Source: Thioglobus_A sp964344985 | GTDB lineage: Bacteria > Pseudomonadota > Gammaproteobacteria > PS1 > Pseudothioglobaceae | DNA: 64,000 nucleotides | Direction: 5' to 3' | NCBI GenBank assembly: GCA_964344985.1 | Contig: CAYFPI010000002.1 | Location: forward strand, 1-64,000 | In this document: positions 16,655-23,122 of the stretch, in pieces | Layout: each line of letters begins with the position of its first letter | Position numbering within the stretch: the stretch's first letter is position 1 | The notes under the pieces: model-generated | The model's input: the letters and a program-made list of their open reading frames with translations, nothing else | What the model was told of the DNA's origin: nothing | Database searches by the model: none | Made by a program: the position numbers and the translations under genes

Positions 16655-17585
16655 AAGTAGATAACACCGCTAACAAATCTTGCATGTCTTGTGGGAGTGG
16701 CGCCTTCCAAGACATTTGTTCACCTGTAATTGGATGAGAGAGTGTGAGTTTTTTAGCGTGGAGCGCTTGGCGATTAAAACCTTTAAGCACTTCTTTTAAC
16801 CCGTCAGCTGCTTTTTTAGGAAAGCGAATCTTGCCGCCATACATGGAATCAGCAACAAGCGGATGATCAATATAGGACATGTGTACACGAATTTGGTGAG
16901 TACGCCCTGTTTCCAAAATACATTTAACGTGTGTGTGATGTGCAAAGCGATCAATCACGCGGTAATGTGTAATAGCATCTTTGCCTGTTTCAACCACAGC
17001 CTGCTTGATACGGTCTTTAGGATCGCGACCAATTGGCTCATCTATCGTACCACCAGAAATCATATGGCCGTAAACAATGGCGGAGTATTCGCGAGATACT
17101 GCGTGAATCTGTAATTGCTCACTTAGGTTTTTTTGCGCCAGCTCACTGCGCGCCACCACCATCAATCCTGAAGTGTTTTTATCAAGCCTATGAACAATAC
17201 CAGCTCGGTCAAGCTTGGCGAGTGATGGGTCATAATACAAAAGTGCATTAGCCAGTGTTCCTGTCCAATTACCAGCACCAGGGTGTGTTACTAGGCCTAC
17301 CGGCTTATTAACAACAATAATATCATCATCTTCATACACCACATCAATGGCAATATCCTCGCCCTGCCATTCGTTGGTTTTTTCTTGTTTAACACTCAGT
17401 GCAATCACCTCACCACCCAAGATCTTCTCTTTAGGTTTAAAGGTTTTATTATTAAGTAGTGCATCGCCTTTTTTTACCCAAGTGGTAATTTTAGAGCGCG
17501 AATAGTCCGGCAACATAGTGGCTAATGCACTATCAATGCGCTGACCGATTAGGCGATCTGGAATGACGATGTTTAATAAATTCAT
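16641..17585 (-). CDS. rluD: 23S rRNA pseudouridine(1911/1915/1917) synthase
   Basis: 314 residues. It has an N-terminal S4 domain (DRLIGQRIDSALATMLPDYS) and a RluA-type catalytic domain with the aspartate in GIVHRLDKNTSGLMVVAR, plus ILETGRTHQIRVHMSYIDHP. RluD modifies helix 69 of 23S rRNA and is important for ribosome assembly. The length and S4 domain favour RluD over RluA or RluC. It precedes pgeF with a 14-base overlap. Confidence 0.92.
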   Translation of the reverse strand: MNLLNIVIPDRLIGQRIDSALATMLPDYSRSKITTWVKKGDALLNNKTFKPKEKILGGEVIALSVKQEKTNEWQGEDIAIDVVYEDDDIIVVNKPVGLVTHPGAGNWTGTLANALLYYDPSLAKLDRAGIVHRLDKNTSGLMVVARSELAQKNLSEQLQIHAVSREYSAIVYGHMISGGTIDEPIGRDPKDRIKQAVVETGKDAITHYRVIDRFAHHTHVKCILETGRTHQIRVHMSYIDHPLVADSMYGGKIRFPKKAADGLKEVLKGFNRQALHAKKLTLSHPITGEQMSWKAPLPQDMQDLLAVLSTYDSE

Positions 17586-17743
17586 GATGAGTATTTTACT
17601 TGTTAATTAATACTATGTAATTACAAGCATATTTTCTTTTTACAAGGAAAATTGCTAAATTATTGATTGAACATGGTAGCAATCTATATGATTGAAATAA
17701 TTTAGTGATTTGACGCCGTAAAAAGGAAAAAGGCGAAGTAATT

Positions 17744-17821
17744 TGGCGTCGCGTAAGAGATTTGAACTCCTGTTACCAGGATGAAATCCTGGGGTCCTGG
17801 GCCGGACTAGACGAACGCGAC
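17744..17821 (-). tRNA. tRNA-Glu (UUC), divergent copy
   Basis: 78 bases including encoded CCA. The acceptor arms GTCGCGT / ACGCGAC pair perfectly. The anticodon loop ATTTCAT lies within the stem CCAGG/CCTGG, giving anticodon UUC. The T loop is TTCAAAT. The D loop is longer than in the second copy. It lies downstream of the terminator at 17881, so it may be expressed separately. Confidence 0.9.
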
Positions 17822-17880
17822 AAAAGTATTTTAATCGAGAAATTGTTTTGTTGTTCATCAATTTCAACGGGCGAAAAAAA

Positions 17881-17904
17881 AACCTGATTTTATTAAATCA
17901 GGTT
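17881..17904 (-). terminator. Terminator after the tRNA-Ala/tRNA-Glu pair
   Basis: AACCTGATTT-TATT-AAATCAGGTT, a perfect 10-bp stem followed on the minus strand by a run of eight or more T. It separates the two tRNA-Glu genes. Confidence 0.88.
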
Positions 17905-17914
17905 TTTAAGTGTA

Positions 17915-17989
17915 TGGCATCGCCTAGGAGAATCGAACTCCTCTTACAAGGATGAAAACCTTGGGTCCTAACCGATAGACGAAGGCGAC
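17915..17989 (-). tRNA. tRNA-Glu (UUC)
   Basis: 75 bases including encoded CCA. Acceptor GTCGCCT pairs with AGGCGAT (terminal G-U). Anticodon stem CAAGG/CCTTG encloses TTTTCAT with anticodon UUC. The T arm has the standard GTTCGATTC loop. It follows tRNA-Ala in the same transcript. Confidence 0.95.
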
Positions 17990-18007
17990 ATAACATTTTT
18001 TTGCTTC

Positions 18008-18083
18008 TGGTGGAGCTAAGCGGGATCGAACCGCTGACCCCGACACTGCCAGTGTCGTGCTCTCCCAGCTGAGCTATAGCCCC
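18008..18083 (-). tRNA. tRNA-Ala (GGC)
   Basis: 76 bases including CCA. Acceptor GGGGCTA, D arm TAGCTCAGCTGGGAGAGC, anticodon loop CTGGCAG (GGC) on a GACACT/AGTGTC stem, T loop TTCGATC. First gene of the tRNA operon behind the promoter at 18112-18139. Confidence 0.96.
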
Positions 18084-18111
18084 AGTGGATGGTCTTTAGC
18101 AAAAGAAGTAA

Positions 18112-18139
18112 ATTATAATCCCTAACTTGAAATAGTCAA
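18112..18139 (-). promoter_or_regulatory. Sigma-70 promoter of the tRNA operon
   Basis: Minus-strand TTGACT (18134-18139) and TATAAT (18112-18117), 16-base spacer, about 28 bases upstream of the mature tRNA-Ala 5' end. Confidence 0.82.
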
Positions 18140-18162
18140 GACATAATTGGTAAAATATTTGC

Positions 18163-18885
18163 ATGAAAACACAAACATTTGAAGAAAAAACTTATACGCT
18201 GGATATTATGTACCACATGGGTACGTATGAAAACTCCATTCATTTTGTGTTTGATCACATGAGCAAAACTTGCGCTATTATTGATCCGGCTTGGCATGGT
18301 GATTTATTTATTAAGCATGCTAAAGACAAGGGTTATGAAATTACTGATATCTGGCTAACCCATTGGCATGGTGATCATATGAATGCTGCGGATGAAATTG
18401 CAAGCAAAACAGGTGCAAAAATCACAGCTGGTATTAATGAACTACCCTACCTTCAACTAGAGCATGAAGTAATTAGTGTTAAGGATAATGATGAGATTTA
18501 TCTAGGGGATACCAAAGCCACTATTATTAACACACCTGGGCATACAGCAGGTGGCGTGTGTTATTTATTAGATGGTCATATTATTGTTGGTGATACATTA
18601 TTTGTTTATGGTGCAGGACACTGTTCTTTACCAGGGGGTAGTATCAATGAACTGTTTCACTCCATGCAAAAACTAAAAACAGTAGATGATGATGTTATGC
18701 TACATTGCGGGCATGACTACGGGTGCAAAATCAACACCACCATGGGTGAGCAGAAACAAGGCAATGCCTTTTTAGTGATTGACAATGAAGATGATTTTGT
18801 CAGCTATGTTGATGGCATGCAACAAGGGATGATTGCTTATCCAACGGGTGCCGTTACTTATAATGAAATAAAAGCCATGCTATGA
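18163..18885 (+). CDS. MBL-fold hydrolase of the glyoxalase II type
   Basis: 240-residue metallo-beta-lactamase-fold protein with the metal motif THWHGDHMN (His67, His69, Asp71, His72), PGHTAGG and HCGHDYG ligands. The fold subgroup includes hydroxyacylglutathione hydrolases and persulfide dioxygenases. It has no signal peptide, so it is cytoplasmic. A thiol-ester or persulfide substrate is plausible in a sulfur oxidiser but cannot be decided here. Its last bases overlap the nadD start (ATGA), making it the first gene of an operon with nadD, rsfS and rlmH. Confidence 0.85.
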   Translation: MKTQTFEEKTYTLDIMYHMGTYENSIHFVFDHMSKTCAIIDPAWHGDLFIKHAKDKGYEITDIWLTHWHGDHMNAADEIASKTGAKITAGINELPYLQLEHEVISVKDNDEIYLGDTKATIINTPGHTAGGVCYLLDGHIIVGDTLFVYGAGHCSLPGGSINELFHSMQKLKTVDDDVMLHCGHDYGCKINTTMGEQKQGNAFLVIDNEDDFVSYVDGMQQGMIAYPTGAVTYNEIKAML

Positions 18886-19427
18886 TTGGATTTTTTGGTG
18901 GGTCGTTTGACCCTGTTCATTACGGTCATTTAGAAAATGCCAGATCAATAAAAAAAGAGCTTAATTTAGATAAGTTGTTTTTAATGCCTTGTGCAACGCC
19001 TGTGCATAAAGACGGGTTAACATTTAGCACAAACCAACGCCTAGACATGCTTAACCTTGCAATCAAGGAGTTTTCTGAATTATCGATTGACACTCGAGAA
19101 ATTAACAGGGAAACACCCTCTTATACCATTGACTCTTTAAAGCAAATCAAACGAGATTGCCCCAATGAGAAAATTTTCTTTATTATGGGTGCTGATAGTT
19201 TTGCTAATATCAATACTTGGAAGAACCATGAACAGCTAGGTGAGTACGCAACTTTGGTTGTGCTACCAAGAGAAGACAACAAAATATTTAACAAAGATGA
19301 TATTTACTTTGCAAAAACGCCACTCATCGACATCTCATCGACACAGATTCGAAGTAAAATAGCCAAGCATCAAAACTTATCAGCATTAATGCCAACAAGT
19401 ATTATTGAATATATTAAAAACTTATGA
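18882..19427 (+). CDS. nadD: Nicotinate-nucleotide adenylyltransferase
   Basis: 181 residues. It transfers AMP from ATP to nicotinate mononucleotide, giving deamido-NAD in NAD synthesis. The nucleotidyltransferase motif GGSFDPVHYGHL at the N-terminus and ISSTQIRSKI near the C-terminus are both intact. Four-base overlaps link it to the MBL gene before it and rsfS after it, the conserved nadD-rsfS-rlmH arrangement. Confidence 0.95.
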   Translation: MIGFFGGSFDPVHYGHLENARSIKKELNLDKLFLMPCATPVHKDGLTFSTNQRLDMLNLAIKEFSELSIDTREINRETPSYTIDSLKQIKRDCPNEKIFFIMGADSFANINTWKNHEQLGEYATLVVLPREDNKIFNKDDIYFAKTPLIDISSTQIRSKIAKHQNLSALMPTSIIEYIKNL

Positions 19428-19756
19428 ATTTAGACCAGCAAATTAAAGTCGTTACTGACACTATTGAAGAGCTTAAAGGCGAAGACATTGTTACTCTTAA
19501 AGTGCTTGAACAAAGTGCAGATATTGAAGCCATTATTATTGCCACTGGTAGGTCTAATCAGCACACGCGAGGTATTGCTAATAATATTAAAATTGAAGCT
19601 AAGCGCTTAGGCATGAAAGTCTCTGGTGTTGAAGGTACTGAAACTGGACACTGGATCTTGGTTGACTTGGCTGAAGTAGTTGTACATGTTATGACTGAAA
19701 AAACTCGTGAATTTTACAAATTAGAAAAGCTCTGGTCTGGTTCTGAAAGTAGCTAA
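19424..19756 (+). CDS. rsfS: Ribosome silencing factor
   Basis: 110 residues, DUF143/Iojap family. It binds ribosomal protein uL14 and blocks subunit joining when nutrients are scarce. Conserved segments: DIVTLKVLEQS, IIATGRSNQHTRGIANNI, and GTETGHWILVDLAEVVVHVM. Overlaps nadD by four bases and precedes rlmH by five, the usual gene neighbourhood. Confidence 0.95.
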   Translation: MNLDQQIKVVTDTIEELKGEDIVTLKVLEQSADIEAIIIATGRSNQHTRGIANNIKIEAKRLGMKVSGVEGTETGHWILVDLAEVVVHVMTEKTREFYKLEKLWSGSESS

Positions 19757-19761
19757 AACTC

Positions 19762-20229
19762 ATGAAGATCAACTTAATTGCCATTGGCAAAAAAATGCCT
19801 GACTGGGTGCAATCTGGCATTGATCATTATCAAAAACAACTACCAAACTCACTTAACTTTACATTGGTCACACTTGAGGCGCAAAAACGTAAAGGTAAAA
19901 ATATAACGCAAATAAAAGAGCTAGAAGGTAAGTTGCTTATTAAGGCCTCACAAGGGTCAAATTTGGTTATTACTTTTGATGAGCATGGCAAACAACATAC
20001 AACCAAAGCCATTGCTAAACAATTAGAAAATTGGCAACAAAATGGAGACAATGTATCGTTATTAATTGGTGGTGCTGATGGTTTGAGTGACGGCGTTAAA
20101 AAACACGCTCAACAGTCATGGGGGTTATCAAATTTGACACTACCTCATTCTATGGCTAGACTACTGGCGGTTGAGCAAATTTATCGTGCTCACTCATTAT
20201 TAAACAATCATCCTTATCATCGGGAATAA
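19762..20229 (+). CDS. rlmH: 23S rRNA (pseudouridine1915-N3)-methyltransferase
   Basis: 155 residues, SPOUT-class methyltransferase that modifies pseudouridine 1915, a target produced by RluD (also in this window). The S-adenosylmethionine-binding trefoil knot is visible as LLIGGADGLSDGVK followed by LSNLTLPHSMARLLAVEQIY and RAHSLLNNHPYHRE. Last gene of the nadD operon; a hairpin at 20236-20258 follows seven bases after the stop. Confidence 0.96.
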   Translation: MKINLIAIGKKMPDWVQSGIDHYQKQLPNSLNFTLVTLEAQKRKGKNITQIKELEGKLLIKASQGSNLVITFDEHGKQHTTKAIAKQLENWQQNGDNVSLLIGGADGLSDGVKKHAQQSWGLSNLTLPHSMARLLAVEQIYRAHSLLNNHPYHRE

Positions 20230-20235
20230 TACAAA

Positions 20236-20258
20236 TGAGGAAGGCAAGACCTTTCTCA
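20236..20258. repeat. Imperfect REP-like hairpin between rlmH and the GST gene
   Basis: TGAGGAAGGC-AAG-ACCTTTCTCA, nearly self-complementary with one wobble and one mismatch. Read on the minus strand it has the same TGAG...CTT...CTCA plan as 15903-15925 and the RAYT-flanking palindromes. It covers an ATG at 20235 that would otherwise extend the next gene. Confidence 0.55.
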
Positions 20259-20276
20259 CATAAACAGGAAAAAAAC

Positions 20277-20939
20277 ATGAAATTAGAACTGATTAGCTTT
20301 AAACTTTGCCCATTTGCACAGCGTGCTATTATTTCACTTAATCAACAAAATATTGATTTTGAAATAACCTACATCAATCCTATGGATCCACCTGATTGGT
20401 TTAAAGAAATCTCTCCTACTGGACAAGTGCCTTTATTAAAAGCTGATGATCAAATTATTTTTGAATCTAATGTGATTACTGAATTTATTAATGATATTGG
20501 CAGCAAGAGTACTCACCCTACCGACCCAATCCAAAAAGCCAACAACCGATCTTGGATGGCATTTTCATCGACCATGTTTGATGATTTGTTTGGTATGGTG
20601 ACAGGTGATGAAGAAAAATTCAACAACTCAAAAAATGCTTTATTTGGTAAGCTTGAAAAAATTGAACAAGCCAAAGGGGAAAGTAACTTTTTCAATGGCG
20701 ATGAATTTAATATGATTGACGCAGCATTCGCTCCTATTTTTATGCGCCTTGCTTGGATTAATGAGTTTACTAATGATGCTTTATCACTATCAGAATTTAA
20801 ACATTTAAGTGCTTGGAGTGACACTATTTTATCACTTGATGTGGTTAAAAACTCTGTGGTTGATGGGCTAGACGACGTGTACTACTCAAACATTGAAGGT
20901 CGTGAAGGGCACCTGTCAACTCTTCTGGTTGACGAGTAA
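20277..20939 (+). CDS. Glutathione S-transferase family protein
   Basis: 220 residues from the ATG at 20277, which has AGGA seven bases upstream; an earlier in-frame ATG at 20235 lies inside a hairpin and lacks such a site. The N-terminal thioredoxin-like domain has CPFAQR (Cys11) and SPTGQVPLL with FESNVITEFI, features of omega/beta-type GSTs that use a catalytic cysteine. An all-helical C-terminal domain follows from about residue 85. Substrate unknown; thiol transfer or dehalogenation-type reactions occur in the family. Confidence 0.85.
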   Translation: MKLELISFKLCPFAQRAIISLNQQNIDFEITYINPMDPPDWFKEISPTGQVPLLKADDQIIFESNVITEFINDIGSKSTHPTDPIQKANNRSWMAFSSTMFDDLFGMVTGDEEKFNNSKNALFGKLEKIEQAKGESNFFNGDEFNMIDAAFAPIFMRLAWINEFTNDALSLSEFKHLSAWSDTILSLDVVKNSVVDGLDDVYYSNIEGREGHLSTLLVDE

Positions 20940-20952
20940 TTATAAAAAACCT

Positions 20953-21300
20953 CTAGATGATGTTTAATACATTTTCTGGAGGTCTGCCAATTACCACGCC
21001 TTTATCAGTTTTTACAATAGGTCTTTCAATTAACTTAGGCGTGTTTAACATTGCCTCAATTAGTTGATTGTCACTAAGTAAGTCATCACCCAAACCCTGT
21101 TCTTTGTATTCAGCCTCACCCTTGCGCATTAATTCACGAGGACTCATGTTTAACTCTTTTAACAATGCAATCAATTCATCCTTGCTAGGTGGTGTGTCCA
21201 GGTATTTAATTACTTTAAAGTCCTCATTTTTTTCTTCTAAAATAGCCAGAGTTGCTCGTGATTTTGAGCATCTTGGATTGTGATAAATTAATGTTGACAT
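20953..21300 (-). CDS. arsC: ArsC-family reductase (glutaredoxin-dependent arsenate reductase)
   Basis: 115 residues. Catalytic Cys11 lies in HNPRCSKSRATL, with the family arginines in SPRELMRKGE, LIERPIV and VIGRPPENV. It reduces arsenate to arsenite using glutathione and glutaredoxin; some members act on other substrates, and no arsB or arsR gene lies nearby, so the physiological role is uncertain. It is divergent from the TlpA gene at 21309 with only eight bases between start codons, so their promoters must lie inside each other's coding regions. Confidence 0.88.
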   Translation of the reverse strand: MSTLIYHNPRCSKSRATLAILEEKNEDFKVIKYLDTPPSKDELIALLKELNMSPRELMRKGEAEYKEQGLGDDLLSDNQLIEAMLNTPKLIERPIVKTDKGVVIGRPPENVLNII

Positions 21301-21308
21301 AACTTCTA

Positions 21309-21833
21309 ATGATTAAAAAAATATTTACAGCGCTTATTCTAATAGCACCTCTTGGCTTTGTGCAAGCAATTACCGTTAATGAAATTGTGGACTCTGCCAA
21401 AAAAGCCTGGAGTAGTGAAAAAGAAATTAAAGTGCCTGATTTTTCTTTAACAGATATTGAGGGCAATATTCATACTGACGAATCTACCAAGGGTAAATAT
21501 CTAGTGGTTAACTTTTGGGCAACATGGTGTCCGCCTTGTTTAAAAGAAATTCCAGCCTTTGTTGAATTTTATGAAAACAATAAAGATAAAGTGTTAATCC
21601 TAGGCCTTGACTACGAGCAAGCTGACAAAAAAAGCATTATCGAATTTACTGACACATTTATGGTGAGTTATCCAATCATTCTATTTGATAAAAATAACGG
21701 CAAACAATTTGCTGGTTTTGGCGATGTATTTGGTATGCCGACTACTTATGTTTACAATCCTGAAGGAAAATTGGTTGATTTTCGCATGGGAGAAATGGAT
21801 ATAGAGGCTCTAGAAGAGGCTATCTTAAAGTAG
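21309..21833 (+). CDS. Periplasmic TlpA/ResA-type thioredoxin
   Basis: 174 residues with a signal peptide (MIKKIFTALILIAPLGFVQA) and an AhpC/TSA-TlpA domain carrying the redox motif WATWCPPC (Cys74, Cys77), and a cis-proline at FGMPTTYVYNP. Such proteins reduce periplasmic disulfides, for instance on apocytochrome c or cytochrome oxidase. It is one of three TlpA domains in the window (others at 48798 and 59054). Its 3' end overlaps epmB by nine bases in convergent orientation. Confidence 0.9.
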   Translation: MIKKIFTALILIAPLGFVQAITVNEIVDSAKKAWSSEKEIKVPDFSLTDIEGNIHTDESTKGKYLVVNFWATWCPPCLKEIPAFVEFYENNKDKVLILGLDYEQADKKSIIEFTDTFMVSYPIILFDKNNGKQFAGFGDVFGMPTTYVYNPEGKLVDFRMGEMDIEALEEAILK

Positions 21834-22766
21834 CCACTGCTTAGACTCACCACCCGTATCACGCACTAATTTGGGTACTAAATAACCACTGAGTCTTTTT
21901 TGTAGTTGCTGGTGTAAATCAGTTGCAGATTTATCACTTACTAAAAAACCCTCTGATCCTTTTACTTTGTCTAGCATGTGCAGATAATAAGGCAATATAC
22001 CTATGTCAAATAACTTCAAGCTAAGCGACTCAAGGGTGTCGGTCGCATCATTCACACCTTTTAATAGTACCGATTGATTTAAAAGCATCACATTCGTAAA
22101 ATTTCTAATATTTTTTACAAAGCCATCTGAGATTTCCCTTTCATGATTGATATGCGTCACTAGCACCACTTTTAGGCGAGTTTTTGCCAGTATTTTGGCA
22201 AGTTTTTCAGTTATTCGGCTTGGCACAACAACTACCGAGCGTGAATGAATACGCAGTGTATGTACATTCGTAAAATTTTCAATATTTTTAATAAGTTTTT
22301 CCAGTTTATCATCACTCAAACTCAAAGGGTCTCCGCCACTTAAGACAACTTCATTGATTTGTATATTGTCTTTAATATAACTTTCAATGGCTGGCCAATT
22401 ACTAAGCGCATCATGTTGCGAATAATTAAAATTTTGACGAAAGCAATATTGACAATGAATAGCGCATACCTGTGAGGTAATGAGCAAAACTCTATTTGGG
22501 TATTTATGAATTAAACCCTCAATGGGAGAGTACTTATCATCAGCCAATGGCTCATCTAGAAAATCTGCTTTAGAGAAGGTGTATGTCTGAGGTAGGACCT
22601 GCCTAAGTAGTGGGTCTTCTAGATTGCTACTATCAATAAGGCTGGCAAAATCTATTGGAATTTTGATAGGAAAAGATTGATCTGAAAATGCATCAGTTTG
22701 AAAAAACTCATTACACTGTTTAGCGCCTTTTAAGCTTAAACGAGAGTCTTGCTGCCAGGTATTCAT
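21825..22766 (-). CDS. epmB: EF-P beta-lysylation radical SAM enzyme (lysine 2,3-aminomutase)
   Basis: 313 residues. The radical SAM cluster motif is C-x3-C-x2-C in QVCAIHCQYCFR (Cys101, 105, 108), followed by VLSGGDPLSL. It converts (S)-alpha-lysine to (R)-beta-lysine, which EpmA attaches to elongation factor P to relieve polyproline stalling. The length and the lack of the long N-terminal extension of catabolic aminomutases fit EpmB. epmA and efp are not in the window. Confidence 0.92.
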   Translation of the reverse strand: MNTWQQDSRLSLKGAKQCNEFFQTDAFSDQSFPIKIPIDFASLIDSSNLEDPLLRQVLPQTYTFSKADFLDEPLADDKYSPIEGLIHKYPNRVLLITSQVCAIHCQYCFRQNFNYSQHDALSNWPAIESYIKDNIQINEVVLSGGDPLSLSDDKLEKLIKNIENFTNVHTLRIHSRSVVVVPSRITEKLAKILAKTRLKVVLVTHINHEREISDGFVKNIRNFTNVMLLNQSVLLKGVNDATDTLESLSLKLFDIGILPYYLHMLDKVKGSEGFLVSDKSATDLHQQLQKRLSGYLVPKLVRDTGGESKQWLL

Positions 22767-22778
22767 AATAGGCGTAAA

Positions 22779-22801
22779 AAAAGCCCCTAAACGGGGCTTT
22801 T
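22779..22801 (-). terminator. Terminator between the RMF-like gene and epmB
   Basis: AAAAGCCCC-TAAAC-GGGGCTTTT, a perfect 9-bp stem followed on the minus strand by TTT. Ends the transcript of the small gene at 22821-23006. Confidence 0.88.
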
Positions 22802-22820
22802 TATTCGCGTTACTTAAGTC

Positions 22821-23006
22821 TTAACAAAAGTTAGCAAAATTTTCGTCTGTGTGCTCTTTGCCATCTTCGTAGCCAGCTTCCCACTCATCAGTAATTCTTT
22901 GCTCTTCAATCTCAGGATTGTTTAAGAAACCTGCAACCCAACCTTGAATGTAGTTGTCGTTTACGCCCATTTCTTCCATTTTTTTAACGCCTTCGTAGTA
23001 AGTCAT
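22821..23006 (-). CDS. Small acidic protein with RMF-like motif arrangement
   Basis: 61 residues, preceded by a good AAGGAG site and followed by its own terminator, so it is a free-standing gene. The central part YIQGWVAGFLNNPE followed by ITDEWEAGYEDGKEH resembles the G-x-x-A-G ... P ... W-x-x-G-x-x-x-G layout of ribosome modulation factor. However, the protein is acidic where RMF is strongly basic, so ribosome binding is doubtful. No family is assigned with certainty. Position between epmB and uvrD gives no further clue. Confidence 0.72.
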   Translation of the reverse strand: MTYYEGVKKMEEMGVNDNYIQGWVAGFLNNPEIEEQRITDEWEAGYEDGKEHTDENFANFC

Positions 23007-23122
23007 TACTGTTACTCCTTAATAATGTTTATAATTTTGTTTGGCTCTAGTCAGGCACTTTGCGCTGACATCAGAGAAAGATAATATTATAACCATTTAA
23101 TTCCATAAAACAAGAAAAAATC

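Noticed and set aside
17655..17867. 70-codon minus-strand frame overlapping tRNA-Glu
   Set aside because: Runs through a tRNA gene; not a plausible protein.
20235..20276. Upstream ATG extending the GST gene
   Set aside because: The ATG is part of a hairpin and has no ribosome-binding site, while the ATG at 20277 has one and gives the canonical GST N-terminus.
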